From contig UQOE01000039.1 of NCBI GenBank assembly GCA_900542575.1, positions 1 through 14,322 on the forward strand: a stretch of 14,322 nt of DNA, written 5' to 3'. Made by a program: the position numbers and the translations under genes. The notes beneath the pieces were generated by a model. The model was not told where the DNA came from and searched no databases. It saw only the letters and a list, made by a program, of their open reading frames with translations. The stretch comes from an uncultured Oscillospiraceae bacterium (GTDB lineage: Bacteria; Bacillota; Clostridia; Oscillospirales; Acutalibacteraceae). This document shows positions 7,281 through 14,262 of the stretch, one piece after another (positions within the stretch are counted from its first letter, which is position 1; every line of letters begins with the position of its first letter).

Positions 7281-7441
7281 CATTTTTCCATCTTTTTGGG
7301 AATCGAAACAGCAGTTTGGCCAGGACGCAATTTCCTCCGTCATAACTGTCGTTCATTCCCAAATATCGATTTGCCTTTCCCTTTTTCTCTGGATGGGTGT
7401 AAACTGGAACAAAATGATACAGCAAGTGAGGAATTCTCTAT

Positions 7442-8449
7442 ATGATCACCCGAGAAAATTATGACGAGTTTCCAGATATCGTCGTCCGCTTTTTCAATTA
7501 TATGGGTGCCATTCGCAATAAGTCCGCCAATACAATCTCTGAGTATGCGCTGGACCTGCGGACCTTTTTCCGCTTTCTGCTGATGGACCGCGGCAAAGTT
7601 CCGAAAGAGACTAAATTTGATGCCATCGATATCCGGAAAGTTGATGAGGCTTTCCTTCAGACGGTCACACTGACCGATGCCTATGCTTTCCTGAGCTACT
7701 GCAAAGACGTCCGCCGCAATTCTGCCACTACCCGGGCCAGAAAAGTCTCCACTCTCCGTGCTTTTTTCAAATACTGCACCGTACAGGAGCATATTCTGGA
7801 ATACAACCCCATGCAGGAGCTCGACACCCCAAAACTGAAAAAAACGCTTCCAAAATATCTGACCCTGGATGAGAGCGTAGATCTGCTGGAATCCACTAAT
7901 GAAGGAAGACATAAAAAGCGCGACTACGCTATTGTCACTCTGTTTCTCAACAGCGGCATGCGCCTCTCCGAGCTGGTCAGCCTCAACTATACCGATATCC
8001 GACAGGACCACACGGTACGCATTACCGGGAAAGGCAACAAAGAGAGAACGGTCTATCTGAATGACGCCTGCATAGACGCCATAAACTCCTATCTGCGCGT
8101 ACGGCCCAAAGACGGCGTCAAAGACCCGGAGGCACTGTTTCTCAGCAGCCGCAAGCAGCGAATCAGTCCAAAGACGGTACAGCACATTGTCAAGGATGAC
8201 CTGAAGAAAGCCGGCCTCGACGGCTACTCGGTCCATAAACTCCGTCACACAGCTGCCACCCTCATGTACCAGTACGGCCATGTTGACGTCCTGCAGCTGA
8301 AAGAGATCCTTGGCCATGAAAATGTTGGTACCACGCAGATTTATACCCACGTGGTCAATGACAATCTGAAAGACGCAGTCGACTCCAACCCGCTGAACAG
8401 CAAGTCGGTGCAGAAGAAACTGAAAGAGGATCAGAAATCAGAGAACTGA
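7442..8449 (+). CDS. XerC/XerD-like tyrosine recombinase
   Basis: Site-specific recombinase of 335 residues. An N-terminal SAM-like DNA-binding domain covers about 11-117 (NKSANTISEYALDLRTFFRF) and the catalytic domain about 137-310. The full catalytic set is present: R174 in SGMRLSELV, K197 in GKGNKER, H265 and R268 in VHKLRHTAA, H292 in LGHENVGTTQ, and nucleophile Y301 in IYTHV. The protein is therefore probably active. AGTGAGGA lies about 9 bases before the ATG at 7442. Size and style fit chromosomal Xer proteins that resolve chromosome dimers at dif rather than phage integrases, but I cannot say XerC or XerD, and no dif-like site was recognised. It stands alone, converging on yajC, with no att repeats or phage genes nearby. 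Confidence 0.9.
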   Translation: MITRENYDEFPDIVVRFFNYMGAIRNKSANTISEYALDLRTFFRFLLMDRGKVPKETKFDAIDIRKVDEAFLQTVTLTDAYAFLSYCKDVRRNSATTRARKVSTLRAFFKYCTVQEHILEYNPMQELDTPKLKKTLPKYLTLDESVDLLESTNEGRHKKRDYAIVTLFLNSGMRLSELVSLNYTDIRQDHTVRITGKGNKERTVYLNDACIDAINSYLRVRPKDGVKDPEALFLSSRKQRISPKTVQHIVKDDLKKAGLDGYSVHKLRHTAATLMYQYGHVDVLQLKEILGHENVGTTQIYTHVVNDNLKDAVDSNPLNSKSVQKKLKEDQKSEN

Positions 8450-8473
8450 CAGCAAAGTCGCACCTAACGGCCA

Positions 8474-8524
8474 GATAAAAATAAACAGGACCGCTGCAGA
8501 ATTCAATGTTCTGCAGCGGTCCTG
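8474..8524 (-). terminator. Rho-independent terminator of the queA-tgt-yajC transcript
   Basis: A perfect 16-base stem (8486-8501 with 8509-8524) closes a 7-base loop. On the minus strand it is followed by TTTATTTTTATCT, a good U-tract, 19 bases after the yajC stop. On the plus strand the stem would also end the recombinase transcript, but no T-run follows there, so termination in that direction should be weaker. Confidence 0.85.
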
Positions 8525-8542
8525 CCGCTTCTAAAAAATTTG

Positions 8543-8959
8543 TTATTTGTCAGCTTTTCCGGACTTCTTTTTGGCCTTGGCCGCCTTTTTTGCCGCCTCC
8601 TGCTCTGCCTTGGCTGCCTCAACACGTTTGTCATTGGACATATTCGTGGCAATAGCAGATTTGGTAAAACGGATTTTATTGCGGTCAGCGCCGGTCTCAA
8701 TGACGACAGAGTCCTCTTTGACTGAGACCACGCGGCCCATAACGCCGCCGATGGTCAATACCTCGTCGCCGACCTTCATGTTGTCGCGCATCTCACTCTC
8801 GGCCTGCTTCTGCTTTTTATCTCTCCGGGAGATAAAATACATATAGACTACGAAGAAGACGAGAAGGACGATGAGCCAGATTGTACCGCTGCCCGAAGCG
8901 CCGCTGGCGCCTTTGGCACTGCCGGCAAGCAGCTGAAATGAGAGAGATGCAAGATCCAT
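8543..8959 (-). CDS. yajC: YajC, Sec translocon accessory protein
   Basis: Small membrane protein of the YajC/preprotein translocase family, known to associate with SecDF-SecYEG. The start is the ATG at 8959, where a perfect AGGAGG lies 7 bases upstream; the longer frame from 8989 adds 10 residues without a site. The 138-residue product has a short Ala/Gly/Ser-rich N-terminus and one membrane helix (about 27-44). The family motif MKVGDEVLTIGGVMGRV follows at 61-77, and the tail is rich in Lys and Ala (from about 110). That basic tail makes it longer than the roughly 110 residues of E. coli YajC. It follows tgt, as in many bacteria, but secD and secF do not follow. A strong promoter precedes it. 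Confidence 0.92.
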   Translation of the reverse strand: MDLASLSFQLLAGSAKGASGASGSGTIWLIVLLVFFVVYMYFISRRDKKQKQAESEMRDNMKVGDEVLTIGGVMGRVVSVKEDSVVIETGADRNKIRFTKSAIATNMSNDKRVEAAKAEQEAAKKAAKAKKKSGKADK

Positions 8960-8966
8960 TACGGAA

Positions 8967-8972
8967 CCTCCT
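8967..8972 (-). promoter_or_regulatory. Ribosome binding site that decides the yajC start
   Basis: Perfect AGGAGG on the minus strand, 7 bases before the ATG at 8959. It lies inside the longer frame that starts at 8989, which rules that start out in practice. Confidence 0.85.
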
Positions 8973-8999
8973 AAAATAACATGAAACATAATTTATTAA

Positions 9000-9028
9000 A
9001 TTATATCAATACGAAACCGTGATTGCAA
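9000..9028 (-). promoter_or_regulatory. Sigma-A promoter of yajC
   Basis: Minus-strand TTGCAA (9028-9023), exactly 17 bases, then a perfect TATAAT (9005-9000) preceded by TGA, which makes an extended -10. Transcription should start near 8993, giving a leader of about 34 bases. It lies between the tgt stop and yajC, so yajC can be expressed apart from queA-tgt. Confidence 0.75.
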
Positions 9029-9039
9029 TGTACGAACTG

Positions 9040-10173
9040 TTAAATTCGCTGATCCAGCGCCTGGACGTATTCGTCGTGGAAGGAAGAAAATGTCCCGGCA
9101 TCCAGCTCTCTGCGGATTCGTTCCATCAGACTGTTGTAAAAATATAAGTTATGCAGAACTCCCAGGCGCAGGTACAGCACCTCCCCCGCCTTCATCAGAT
9201 GGCGTAGATAAGAACGGCTGTAGTGCTCACAGACAGGGCAGCGGCATTTGGAGTCGATCGGATCCTCATCTTTGGCGTATTTGGCATTGTTCAGATTGAT
9301 AATGCCGTTCCAGGTGAACAGATGACCGTGCCTTGCATTCCGGCTCGGCATGACACAGTCAAACAGGTCAACGCCGCGGTATACCGATTCAATAATATTT
9401 CCAGGTGTTCCAACCCCCATCAGATAGCGAATTTTATTCGCCGGAATATACGGTTCCACTTCGGAAATAATGCGGTACATCTCCTCTTTCGGCTCCCCGA
9501 CCGCCAGACCGCCGATGGCATAGCCGTCCAGATCCAGCGATACAATCTCCTTCATATGCGCAATCCGAAGATCTTCATAGGTGCATCCCTGATTTATGCC
9601 AAACAGCATCTGCTGCGGGTTGAGCGTCTCCGGCAGCGAATTGAGCCGGTCCAGCTCCTTTTTACAGCGGATCAGCCAGCGCGTGGTCCGCTCCGTTGAC
9701 TTTTTGGCATAATCATACTCCGCCGGATTTTTGACGCATTCATCAAACGCCATGGCTATCGTGGATCCGAGATGGGATTGGATCTGCATGCTCTCCTCGG
9801 GCCCGATAAAGAGCCGCCGTCCGTCCACGTGCGAGTGAAACTGAACGCCCTCCTCCGTAATCTGATTGAGCTTTGCCAGAGAGAAGACCTGAAAACCGCC
9901 GCTGTCGGTAAGGATAGGACCGTCCCAGCCCGTAAATCGGTGAAGACCGCCCATGTCATAAACCAGCTGATCGCCTGGGCGGACATGGAGGTGGTAGGTG
10001 TTGCAGAGCATGATCTGCGTCCGGCAGAGATTTTTGAGATCATAGGCGGAAACGCCTCCCTTAATGGCGCCGTCCGTCGCGACATTCTGGAAAGCTGGTG
10101 TCTGGATATCTCCGTGGACCGTGTGAAACACGCCGCGGCGGGCGGTTCCCTCTGTTTTGATTAACTCGTACAT
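9040..10173 (-). CDS. tgt: Queuine/preQ1 tRNA-guanine transglycosylase
   Basis: Bacterial enzyme that swaps the wobble guanine of GUN-anticodon tRNAs (Tyr, His, Asn, Asp) for the queuosine precursor preQ1. The 377-residue product has the family signatures. D90 in LTDSGGFQVFSL is the general acid/base. D272 in VDLFDCVMPSRNARHG is the nucleophile, equivalent to Z. mobilis D280. The zinc site is C310, C312, C315 and H341, with spacing matching the Z. mobilis ligands. GGLAVGEP at 221-228 is also typical. The ATG at 10173 has GAGGGTG upstream, overlapping the queA stop 10 bases away, so the two are coupled. The gene order queA-tgt-yajC is common. No preQ1 synthesis genes are in the window. Confidence 0.97.
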   Translation of the reverse strand: MYELIKTEGTARRGVFHTVHGDIQTPAFQNVATDGAIKGGVSAYDLKNLCRTQIMLCNTYHLHVRPGDQLVYDMGGLHRFTGWDGPILTDSGGFQVFSLAKLNQITEEGVQFHSHVDGRRLFIGPEESMQIQSHLGSTIAMAFDECVKNPAEYDYAKKSTERTTRWLIRCKKELDRLNSLPETLNPQQMLFGINQGCTYEDLRIAHMKEIVSLDLDGYAIGGLAVGEPKEEMYRIISEVEPYIPANKIRYLMGVGTPGNIIESVYRGVDLFDCVMPSRNARHGHLFTWNGIINLNNAKYAKDEDPIDSKCRCPVCEHYSRSYLRHLMKAGEVLYLRLGVLHNLYFYNSLMERIRRELDAGTFSSFHDEYVQALDQRI

Positions 10174-10183
10174 AAAAGCACCC

Positions 10184-11209
10184 TCAAGATATCATCATTG
10201 CGTCGCCGAAGGAGAAGAAACGGTATTTCTCCTCAACAGCCGTGTGATAAGCGGCCATTGTCTTATCGTAGCCGAGAAAAGCCGCAATCAGCATAATGAG
10301 CGTGCTCTCCGGGAGATGGAAGTTGGTAATAAGGGCATCCATACATTTGAACTGATAGCCAGGGTAGATGAAAATGCTGGTCCAGTCCTCGTCCTCATCA
10401 ATCCGCCCGAGTTTGGTTCCAACTGCCTCAATGGTGCGGCAGGATGTGGTGCCGACTGCAATGACGCGATGTCCTTCTGCATGGGTGCGATTGATAAGGT
10501 CCGCCGTCTCTTTCGGCATCCAGTAGTGCTCCGAATGCATCGTGTGGTCCTCGACATTTTCTGCCTTTACCGGTCGGAATGTCCCGAGGCCGACATGGAG
10601 CGTGACCTTTCCAATGTTCACACCCATATCTTTTATTTTCTGCAGGAGTTCCGGCGTAAAATGAAGACCTGCCGTCGGTGCGGCGGCAGAACCGAGCTTG
10701 TCCGCATAGACCGTCTGGTATTCATCGTTATCCTGGATCTGCTCCTTGATATAAGGCGGAAGCGGCATCTGGCCGATTTCATCCAGAATATTAAAGAAGT
10801 TCCCCTCGTACTGAAAACGTATGACACGGTTGCCGTCCTCTTTGACCTGGACCACCGTACCGTGCATTTTTCCCTCACCGAAGACAAAGTGGCTGCCCTC
10901 TTTGGCGCGTTTTCCCGGACGCGTCAGACATTCCCACTCATCTTTGCTGGTTTGATTCAGCAGAAGAAACTCAACAACGGCTCCGGTCGGGTCTTTGACG
11001 CCGTAAATCCGTGCCGGCAAAACTTTTGTGTCGTTAATTATCAGACAGTCTCCGGGCTGCAGATAGTCGGTCACGTCGCGGAAAATGCGATGTTCGATAC
11101 CGCCTGTTTTTCGATCTATATGCATAAGACGCGCAGAGTCCCGCGGCTCCGCCGGATGCTGTGCAATCAGCTCCTTGGGAAGATCGTAATAAAAGTCTGA
11201 TTTCTTCAT
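10184..11209 (-). CDS. queA: S-adenosylmethionine:tRNA ribosyltransferase-isomerase
   Basis: Transfers the ribose of S-adenosylmethionine to preQ1 in tRNA and isomerises it to epoxyqueuosine, the step after Tgt. I use the ATG at 11209 (341 residues, beginning MKKSDFYYDLP), the usual N-terminus and length; a longer frame from 11245 crosses the GGAGG ribosome binding site. Family motifs are INDTKVLPAR (58-67), AAPTAGLHF (176-184), TLHVGLGTFRPV (203-214) and HSEHY (225-229). The next gene, tgt, begins 10 bases downstream, so the pair acts in the same pathway from one transcript. A good minus-strand promoter lies about 130 bases upstream. Confidence 0.97.
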   Translation of the reverse strand: MKKSDFYYDLPKELIAQHPAEPRDSARLMHIDRKTGGIEHRIFRDVTDYLQPGDCLIINDTKVLPARIYGVKDPTGAVVEFLLLNQTSKDEWECLTRPGKRAKEGSHFVFGEGKMHGTVVQVKEDGNRVIRFQYEGNFFNILDEIGQMPLPPYIKEQIQDNDEYQTVYADKLGSAAAPTAGLHFTPELLQKIKDMGVNIGKVTLHVGLGTFRPVKAENVEDHTMHSEHYWMPKETADLINRTHAEGHRVIAVGTTSCRTIEAVGTKLGRIDEDEDWTSIFIYPGYQFKCMDALITNFHLPESTLIMLIAAFLGYDKTMAAYHTAVEEKYRFFSFGDAMMIS

Positions 11210-11216
11210 GGTTCCC

Positions 11217-11221
11217 CCTCC
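11217..11221 (-). promoter_or_regulatory. Ribosome binding site that decides the queA start
   Basis: GGAGG, inside a longer run GGGAGGGGG, ends 7 bases before the ATG at 11209 on the minus strand. It excludes the longer start at 11245. Confidence 0.8.
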
Positions 11222-11254
11222 CTCTCTTTGTGGAAATCTTGTCATTGGGGTTTG

Positions 11255-11283
11255 TTGACTTTATCTGCCCCCTGTTATATATT
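11255..11283 (+). promoter_or_regulatory. Sigma-A promoter of asd-dapA-dapB
   Basis: TTGACT (11255-11260), exactly 17 bases, then TATATT (11278-11283): each box matches consensus at 5 of 6. The start should lie near 11290, leaving a leader of about 124 bases before asd. The leader has a small AAACC/GGTTT hairpin but no recognisable lysine riboswitch, which would need a longer, GC-rich multi-helix structure. Confidence 0.65.
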
Positions 11284-11340
11284 TTTAAATAACCTTTTTA
11301 TAGAAAACCATTTTCTGGTTTCAGGGGCAATAACTGCTTT

Positions 11341-11369
11341 ATTATAGGGCAAAGATTTTTGGTTTACAA
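11341..11369 (-). promoter_or_regulatory. Sigma-A promoter of queA-tgt
   Basis: Minus-strand TTGTAA (11369-11364), exactly 17 bases, then a perfect TATAAT (11346-11341). Transcription would start near 11334 and run leftward across the asd promoter, with a leader of about 125 bases before queA. Confidence 0.65.
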
Positions 11370-11413
11370 CCGATTTTCATCAATCCAGAAGAATTCAAAT
11401 TGGAGGTTTCACC

Positions 11414-12496
11414 ATGAAACAGTATAATGTCGGCATCATCGGTGCCACCGGAATGGTCGGACAGCGGTTCACGACGATTCTCGAAAACCACCCGTGGTTC
11501 AACGTCAAGGTCCTTGCGGCCAGCTCCCGCACCGCCGGAAAACGTTATGAAGATGCCGTCGGCACCCGTTGGAAACTCTCCATCCCCATGCCGGAAAATG
11601 TCAAAGATATCGTTGTCATGGACGCTGAGAAAGATATCGACAAAATTAAAGATCTCGTCGACTTCGTCTTCTGTGCCATCAACCTCTCCAAGGAAGAGAC
11701 CCGTGCGCTGGAAGACGCCTACGCCAAAGCGGAAATTCCGGTTGTCTCCAACAACAGTGCACACCGCCATACTCCGGACGTACCCATGGTAGTACCGGAG
11801 CTCAACCCGGAGCACATTGAAATTATTCCGGCACAGCGCAAGCGCCTTGGTACCAAGCGCGGCTTTGTCGCAGTTAAATCCAACTGCTCTCTCCAGAGCT
11901 ACGTTCCTCCGCTCTTCCCGCTAGACGAAAAATTCGGCGTAGAAGACGTTCTCGTCTGCACCTATCAGGCCATTTCCGGCGCCGGCAAGACCTTTGAGAC
12001 CTGGCCGGAAATTCTGGACAATGTCATCCCCTATATCGGCGGAGAAGAGGAAAAATCCGAGCTGGAGCCGCTGAAAATCTGGGGCAAAATTGACGGCGAC
12101 GTCATCAAACCGGCGGAGAAACCGCATTTCACGGCACAGTGCCTCCGCGTCCCGGTCAGTGACGGTCATACCGCCGCAGTATTTGTAAGATTCCGTAAGA
12201 AACCCACGAAAGAGGAAATCCTCGACATCTGGAAAAACTTCAAGGGCGTTCCGCAGGAGCTTCAGCTTCCGATGGCACCGGAGCACTTCCTCAACTACTT
12301 TGACGAGCCGGACCTTCCGCAGCCCCGCCTGCAGCGCAACCTGGAAAAGGGCATGGCAATTTCCATCGGCCGTCTCCGTGAAGATACCCAGTATGACTAC
12401 AAGTTTGTCTGTGTCTCCCACAACACCCTTCGCGGTGCCGCCGGCGGCGCAGTGGAACTGGCCGAGCTCCTCGCTTCCAAGGGCTATTTTGACTAA
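11414..12496 (+). CDS. asd: Aspartate-semialdehyde dehydrogenase (archaeal/fungal-type)
   Basis: NADPH-dependent reduction of aspartyl phosphate to aspartate semialdehyde, the branch precursor for lysine, diaminopimelate, threonine and methionine. The 360-residue product opens with the nucleotide-binding loop GIIGATGMVGQRF (7-19). The catalytic Cys158 lies in VKSNCSLQSY. H252 in RVPVSDGHTAAV, with R245, forms the acid/base and substrate site. The RVPV..GHT pattern resembles the archaeal/fungal subgroup more than the E. coli type; this is a judgement by eye. TGGAGG lies 7 bases before the ATG at 11414. It heads the operon, 17 bases before dapA, consistent with feeding semialdehyde directly to the next enzyme. 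Confidence 0.95.
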   Translation: MKQYNVGIIGATGMVGQRFTTILENHPWFNVKVLAASSRTAGKRYEDAVGTRWKLSIPMPENVKDIVVMDAEKDIDKIKDLVDFVFCAINLSKEETRALEDAYAKAEIPVVSNNSAHRHTPDVPMVVPELNPEHIEIIPAQRKRLGTKRGFVAVKSNCSLQSYVPPLFPLDEKFGVEDVLVCTYQAISGAGKTFETWPEILDNVIPYIGGEEEKSELEPLKIWGKIDGDVIKPAEKPHFTAQCLRVPVSDGHTAAVFVRFRKKPTKEEILDIWKNFKGVPQELQLPMAPEHFLNYFDEPDLPQPRLQRNLEKGMAISIGRLREDTQYDYKFVCVSHNTLRGAAGGAVELAELLASKGYFD

Positions 12497-12513
12497 CAGG
12501 GGGAAATTTAATT

Positions 12514-13407
12514 ATGAAACTGGATAAGCCAATCTTTACCGGAGCGGCAGTTGCAATTGTCACGCCGTTCAATGAGTACGGCAACATCAACTACCCAAAG
12601 CTCGCTGAGCTCATCGAATACCAGATCGCCCACAAGACCGACGCCATTGTCATTTGCGGCACCACCGGAGAAAGTGCAGCCATGGACATTGTCGAGCACG
12701 TGAAAGCCATTGAGTTCACAGTCAAACAGGTTGCAGGCCGCGTCCCGGTTATCGCCGGCACAGGTTCCAACGATACCGCTTTTGCCGTAAAGATCTCCAA
12801 CCAGGCCGAGGCAGTCGGTGCCGATGCGCTCCTTGTCGTAACTCCTTATTACAATAAAACCTCTCAGGACGGTCTTGTACGCCATTATAAATACATCTCC
12901 GACCGGGTTTCTCATCCCATCATCGTCTATAATGTCCCCTCCCGCACGGGCGTCAACATTAAGCCGGAGACCTTTGCACGTCTTGCTGAGCTGGAGCATG
13001 TCAACGCCGTCAAAGAGGCCAGCGGAAACATCTCCGATCTCGCAAAAATCTTCCGTCTCTGCGGCGACAAACTCGATATCTACAGCGGCAATGACGACCA
13101 GGTCACTGCGCTGATGTCCCTCGGCGGAAAGGGCGTCATCTCCGTTCTCTCCAATGTCGAACCGGAAGCTGCACACGACATTGCCCAGTCTGCGCTGGAC
13201 GGCGACTTCAAGAAGTCTGCAGAGCTGCAGCTTAAATATCTGGACCTCATCAACAAATTGTTCATGGATGTAAACCCCATCCCGGTCAAAGAGGCCATGA
13301 ATATCATGGGTCTCGACGTCGGCGACTGCAGAATGCCGCTTGCCCCGCTCTCCCCTGCCAACCATGAAATCATGGTTCAGACCCTGAAAGATTACGATCT
13401 CATCTGA
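12514..13407 (+). CDS. dapA: 4-hydroxy-tetrahydrodipicolinate synthase
   Basis: Condenses pyruvate with aspartate semialdehyde, the first committed step to diaminopimelate (cell wall) and lysine. The 297-residue TIM-barrel protein has all the expected residues: T50-T51 in GTTGES, Y113 in VTPYYNK, Y139 and R144 in YNVPSRTG, and the Schiff-base lysine K167 in AVKEASG. Each is six positions later than in E. coli. AGGGGGAA precedes the ATG at 12514 by about 10 bases. It lies 17 bases after asd and 19 before dapB. Feedback sensitivity to lysine cannot be judged reliably from what I can align. Confidence 0.97.
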   Translation: MKLDKPIFTGAAVAIVTPFNEYGNINYPKLAELIEYQIAHKTDAIVICGTTGESAAMDIVEHVKAIEFTVKQVAGRVPVIAGTGSNDTAFAVKISNQAEAVGADALLVVTPYYNKTSQDGLVRHYKYISDRVSHPIIVYNVPSRTGVNIKPETFARLAELEHVNAVKEASGNISDLAKIFRLCGDKLDIYSGNDDQVTALMSLGGKGVISVLSNVEPEAAHDIAQSALDGDFKKSAELQLKYLDLINKLFMDVNPIPVKEAMNIMGLDVGDCRMPLAPLSPANHEIMVQTLKDYDLI

Positions 13408-13426
13408 GAACGGAGGAAACGCACAA

Positions 13427-14194
13427 ATGACCAATATACTGTTAAACGGGTATCTTGGGCGAATGGGTACCTTTATTGCCGAGCTCGCCAAAGACAGCGA
13501 CGATCTCAAAATTGTCGCCGGAGTAGACTACAAAGCACCGGAAAAAGACTACGATTTTGCCACTTACACAGACTTCTCTGCAATTGCGGAGAAACCTGAC
13601 GTCATCATCGACTTTTCCAATCCCTCTGCTTTAGACGGAATTCTGACCTATGCAAAGGCCAATCAAATTCCAACCATTCTCTGCACCACCGGCTACAGCG
13701 ACGAACAGATTGCCGCAATTGAGGCCGCATCCAAAGAGATTCCCATGTTCCGTTCCGGCAATATGTCCACGGGCATCAACCTTATGCTGGAGCTCGCCAA
13801 ACAGGCCGCAGCAGTCCTTTATCCGGACTTCAACATTGAAATTATCGAGGAACATCACAATCAGAAGCTCGACGCGCCAAGCGGCACGGCTCTCATGCTT
13901 GCAGATGAAATCTCCTCGGTTTTGGATGACAAAATGACCTATGAGTACAATCGACAGGCCAAACGCGGCAAACGGCCCGTGAATGAAATCGGCATTCACA
14001 GTGTCCGCGGCGGAACGATTGTTGGCGAACACGAAGTCATCTTCGCCGGCCCGGACGAGGTAATCCGAATTCAGCACTCCGCCTCTTCCCGCAAAATTTT
14101 TGCCAACGGCGCACTGAATGCGGCACGGTTTATGAACGGCAAGACCGGATCTGGAATGTACACCATGAAAGATGTTTTGGCCGCACAGTCATAA
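13427..14194 (+). CDS. dapB: 4-hydroxy-tetrahydrodipicolinate reductase
   Basis: NAD(P)H-dependent reduction of the DapA product to tetrahydrodipicolinate. The 255-residue product has an N-terminal nucleotide-binding motif NGYLGRMG (7-14). The catalytic signature is EEHHNQKLDAPSGTA (141-155), with H143 and K147 equivalent to E. coli H159 and K163. CTTGY at 86-90 and SGNMSTGINLM at 110-120 are also typical. CGGAGGA lies about 8 bases before the ATG at 13427. It is the last gene of the operon and ends 19 bases before a strong terminator. The next enzyme of the pathway (dapL, dapD or ddh) is not in the window. Confidence 0.97.
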   Translation: MTNILLNGYLGRMGTFIAELAKDSDDLKIVAGVDYKAPEKDYDFATYTDFSAIAEKPDVIIDFSNPSALDGILTYAKANQIPTILCTTGYSDEQIAAIEAASKEIPMFRSGNMSTGINLMLELAKQAAAVLYPDFNIEIIEEHHNQKLDAPSGTALMLADEISSVLDDKMTYEYNRQAKRGKRPVNEIGIHSVRGGTIVGEHEVIFAGPDEVIRIQHSASSRKIFANGALNAARFMNGKTGSGMYTMKDVLAAQS

Positions 14195-14213
14195 TAATAT
14201 CATTAGCTGCAGA

Positions 14214-14252
14214 AACGGCGACCCGCTTTTATGAGCGGATCGCCGTTTTTTA
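14214..14252 (+). terminator. Rho-independent terminator of asd-dapA-dapB
   Basis: Fourteen-base arms (14214-14227 and 14234-14247) pair with a single C-A mismatch around a 6-base loop and run into TTTTTT. In the minus-strand RNA the mismatch becomes a G-U pair, so the hairpin also forms there, but no T-run follows in that direction. It is the only structure between dapB and the transposase fragment. Confidence 0.85.
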
Positions 14253-14262
14253 TCGCGAATTT

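Larger units (their letters stand above)
6918..7441. other. AT-rich divergent intergenic region between atpI and the recombinase gene
   Basis: This 524-base gap has no supportable gene. It holds two candidate atp promoters on the minus strand, a 17-base palindrome at 6999-7015, and a run of A- and T-tracts at about 7091-7128 likely to bend DNA, including the perfect 12-base palindrome 7108-7119. A paired palindrome lies at 7251-7280. A 9-base inverted repeat (7295-7303 with 7355-7363) follows, 51 bases apart. I found no convincing sigma-A promoter for the plus-strand recombinase. No tRNA, rRNA or recognisable riboswitch is visible. Confidence 0.7.

Noticed and set aside
7295..7363. Inverted repeat TTTGGGAAT / ATTCCCAAA with a 51-base spacer as a possible attachment or regulatory site
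   Set aside because: Nine-base arms at this distance are plausible by chance in a 500-base AT-rich gap, and no mobile-element context supports it.
6918..7441. Possible CRISPR array, tRNA or structured ncRNA in the largest gap
   Set aside because: No regularly spaced repeats, no cloverleaf or CCA end, and no conserved riboswitch core could be seen.
7255..7464. Small 69-residue plus-strand frame just before the recombinase
   Set aside because: No ribosome binding site; it overlaps the recombinase start in another frame and includes the palindrome region. Composition looks non-coding.
7340..8350. Minus-strand open frame of 336 residues opposite the recombinase
   Set aside because: The recombinase has all its catalytic residues and a ribosome binding site; the opposite frame has neither a known domain nor an initiation signal.
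10157..11200. Plus-strand open frame of 347 residues opposite queA
   Set aside because: Shadow of queA, which carries all the family motifs; no ribosome binding site.
12508..13509. Minus-strand open frame of 333 residues opposite dapA and dapB
   Set aside because: Shadow of conserved genes; it crosses the dapA-dapB junction.
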